A program made the translations under genes and the position numbers. 64,000 nucleotides of DNA from Pseudomonadota bacterium (GTDB lineage Bacteria; Pseudomonadota; Alphaproteobacteria; Rhizobiales; MH13): assembly GCA_039024915.1 (NCBI GenBank), contig JBCCPK010000001.1, positions 1-64,000 on the forward strand, given 5' to 3'. Below the pieces are notes generated by a model. The model did no database searches. It was not told the origin of the DNA and saw only the letters and a list, made by a program, of their open reading frames with translations. Every line of letters starts with the position of its first letter. Position 1 is the first letter of the stretch. Positions 62,602-64,000 of this stretch are shown here, piece by piece.

Positions 62602-63188
62602 ACCCGCCCCCATTCGATTGCCCACTCGCCAACGGTGCCGAGGAATTGTGAACTCGTATCCGTCGGGTCGTTGTCGAACTGCTGTTCTTGCTGACCCGTC
62701 GTGGCCGCGGTTTGCTCTCTGATCGCTCGGCCCGGCGCGTCGAGGGTAATGCTCATCGACAGTGCACGCGTACCGTCATCAGCTATAGGCTCGTCGCCAA
62801 ACACGACCGATGAGATCTCAAAAGATGCCGTCTCCACCGCCCCGGCAATCTCGCCGGTCTGCGGGTCAATGGCCAAAGACGTGATCTGCACCGGTGCGTT
62901 CTGATAAGCGTAGCCCTCTATTGCGGCGATGGAGTCGTCGGCATTTTCAGTGGGTACGTTTGAGAACTGCAACTCCCTCTGCGTGATCGCACTGCCAAGC
63001 GAGCTGATGCCTTCAATTGGCTGCAAATATCGGTTGGGCAGGTAAGTCAGAGCGTTGTACGTCACCGGGCGAGGACCGTTGACGTAGCCGACCGTTCGCC
63101 CTGGCAGGTTAAAGCGAACCAGGTAGGCTTCTCCCGCCCAGCCCTGATCGTAGAGGGCTTGCGCATCGGCCGGAAGTACGACGCTCAC
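62598..63188 (-). CDS. Prophage tail-tip hub protein (DUF2163-like)
   Basis: A 196-residue protein starting with GTG at 63188, overlapping the previous stop (GTGA). The N-terminal half (WAGEAYLVRFNLPGRTVGYVNGPRPVTYNALTYLP) is a beta domain typical of distal tail-hub proteins. Role inferred from order: between a distal tail-like protein and the DUF6950-type peptidase, as in lambda-like phages and in the gene transfer agent tail module. Confidence 0.66.
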   Translation of the reverse strand: MSVVLPADAQALYDQGWAGEAYLVRFNLPGRTVGYVNGPRPVTYNALTYLPNRYLQPIEGISSLGSAITQRELQFSNVPTENADDSIAAIEGYAYQNAPVQITSLAIDPQTGEIAGAVETASFEISSVVFGDEPIADDGTRALSMSITLDAPGRAIREQTAATTGQQEQQFDNDPTDTSSQFLGTVGEWAIEWGRV

Positions 63189-63817
63189 GGTAGGAAAACT
63201 TCCTCGGCATCGAAGCCGAACCCGCGATTGACCGTCGGCTGCACGCCTTGGGTGTCGCTCGTGATCGTCATGACGCAGCCCGGTCGTTCGAGATGAACTG
63301 TCGCTGACGTGGTAAAATCAGACGGAATGGGGTAATCGAGCGGCAGCGTGACGACCCCGCTCGAATTGCCCGTAATCGCCGTGCTCACCATATGCAGGGA
63401 CCGCACCGTGTCTGATTGCCGGAACTCGACCAAATCGCCCTTCGTGAAGATGAAGTTGGCCGGCAGACCGGAGATTTCCGGGGACGCGCGATCCGCCAGA
63501 CTGTTGAGAACCGCGTCACCGTTGAAAGCCCCGCCGGCCGCCCTTGTTCCCGAAAGGGGCGCGGATCGATAAGCTAAGGGCCTAGGCTTTTTAGGGTGTG
63601 TCGCAACGAATGGCGCGCGATCGGACAGGAAGACCGACAACTCCCATGCCTGCTGATCGGTCAGCGGAACGATCGTGTAACGCGCGATCCAAAACCGGTA
63701 ATAACTTTCCAGCGAGGCTGTTTGACGGCCTTCTGACCTTGAGACCTGCAGCGGTCGCACCGCGCGAAATTCGCCTTCTTGTGTGCCAAATGTTGGCATG
63801 GCGACGGGCGTCACCAT
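63185..63817 (-). CDS. Prophage distal-tail-like protein
   Basis: A 210-residue protein starting at the ATG at 63817 (one-base overlap with the tape-measure stop, TAATG). It includes FWIARYTIVPLTDQQAWELSVFLSD, IFTKGDLVEFRQSDTVRSLHMV, and SSGVVTLPLDYPIPSDFTT, the pattern of Siphoviridae tail-tip proteins that carry a galectin-like domain. Exact family not fixed. Confidence 0.66.
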   Translation of the reverse strand: MVTPVAMPTFGTQEGEFRAVRPLQVSRSEGRQTASLESYYRFWIARYTIVPLTDQQAWELSVFLSDRAPFVATHPKKPRPLAYRSAPLSGTRAAGGAFNGDAVLNSLADRASPEISGLPANFIFTKGDLVEFRQSDTVRSLHMVSTAITGNSSGVVTLPLDYPIPSDFTTSATVHLERPGCVMTITSDTQGVQPTVNRGFGFDAEEVFLP

Positions 63818-64000
63818 TAGATTTGCCCGCCATATTTTTTGTGCTTGGCAACCGACCGGACCGCAATGCCCGGAAACTCTTGACGCAGTTGGTTCGCTGC
63901 AGCGCCGACGACATCCTGCATTTCAGCGCGGGACACCGATCCGTTGACGGATATCGCCATGTTGATCGATGAGGCGCCGCCACCACCCATCGACATCGAT
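63817..64000 (-). CDS. C-terminus of a phage tape-measure-type protein (cut by window edge)
   Basis: Sixty residues plus stop remain. They read SMSMGGGGASSINMAISVN, then RAEMQDVVGAAANQLRQEF and RSVAKHKKYGGQI. Endings of this kind are found in tail tape-measure/minor tail proteins of alphaproteobacterial siphophages. The rest lies beyond 64000. Confidence 0.65.
   Translation of the reverse strand, partial: SMSMGGGGASSINMAISVNGSVSRAEMQDVVGAAANQLRQEFPGIAVRSVAKHKKYGGQI

Noticed and set aside
1-64000. CRISPR arrays, toxin-antitoxin modules, restriction systems or other known defence systems
   Set aside because: No short regular direct repeats with spacers, no Cas-like proteins, and no defence-family motif was found in the gene set.
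51175-64000. Gene transfer agent rather than prophage
   Set aside because: The tail-tip gene order is similar, but the lysis cassette with spanins, terminators and unrecognised receptor proteins next to a tRNA fits a prophage better. Head genes are outside the window, so this is not fully excluded.

Overview
The window comes from a moderately GC-rich alphaproteobacterial chromosome. The gene content and the tRNA and TIGR02301-type sequences resemble marine Hyphomicrobiales/Rhodobacterales; this placement is inferred from the genes, and no 16S rRNA is present. No gene numbers or database hits were available, so all names rest on motifs and family knowledge.

Region A (1-24.6 kb) is a surface/exoprotein island. 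Six genes for RTX (glycine/aspartate-rich, calcium-binding) exoproteins lie on the minus strand: 1-1170 (cut by the window edge), 8754-11633, 11772-14546, 15664-18948, 19159-21927 and 22298-24580. The last is a serralysin-type zinc protease. Five of them end in nearly the same C-terminal module, as expected for type I secretion; no T1SS genes are in the window. Between the RTX genes are enzymes typical of glycan or small-molecule decoration: a HAD-like protein and a glycosyltransferase that sit in the same reading frame separated by one TGA, a SAM methyltransferase, two sulfotransferases and an FkbM methyltransferase.

Region B (24.8-47.3 kb) is metabolic and transport. A LysR regulator diverges from two classical SDR genes. 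A GntP-type permease diverges from a patatin-like lipase, which is translationally coupled to a BCCT transporter and a possible 31-residue membrane microprotein. Two atypical SDRs that lack the YxxxK catalytic pair diverge from each other across a palindrome-rich gap. From 32801 to 47251, thirteen co-directional genes with no gap above about 80 bp form one probable catabolic operon: SDR, D-amino-acid-dehydrogenase-like oxidase, dipeptide-type ABC importer, TauE/SafE exporter, TRAP transporter, DapA-family lyase, 4-OT tautomerase and a BisC/TorA-like molybdoenzyme.

Region C (47.3-51.2 kb) is housekeeping: tRNA-Gln(TTG), a TIGR02301-like periplasmic protein, a small conserved-looking protein, a dihydroorotase-family protein, a Sua5/TsaC-type threonylcarbamoyl-AMP synthase and tRNA-Pro(CGG).

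Region D (51.2 kb to the end) is the late-gene end of a siphovirus-like prophage read leftward: tape-measure C-terminus, tail-tip proteins, a 1203-residue tail-tip/host-specificity protein, receptor-binding/fibre-like proteins, a beta-helix protein, then a lysis cassette (endolysin, small membrane proteins, overlapping i-spanin/o-spanin). It ends next to tRNA-Pro, a plausible attachment site. Three intrinsic terminators divide it.
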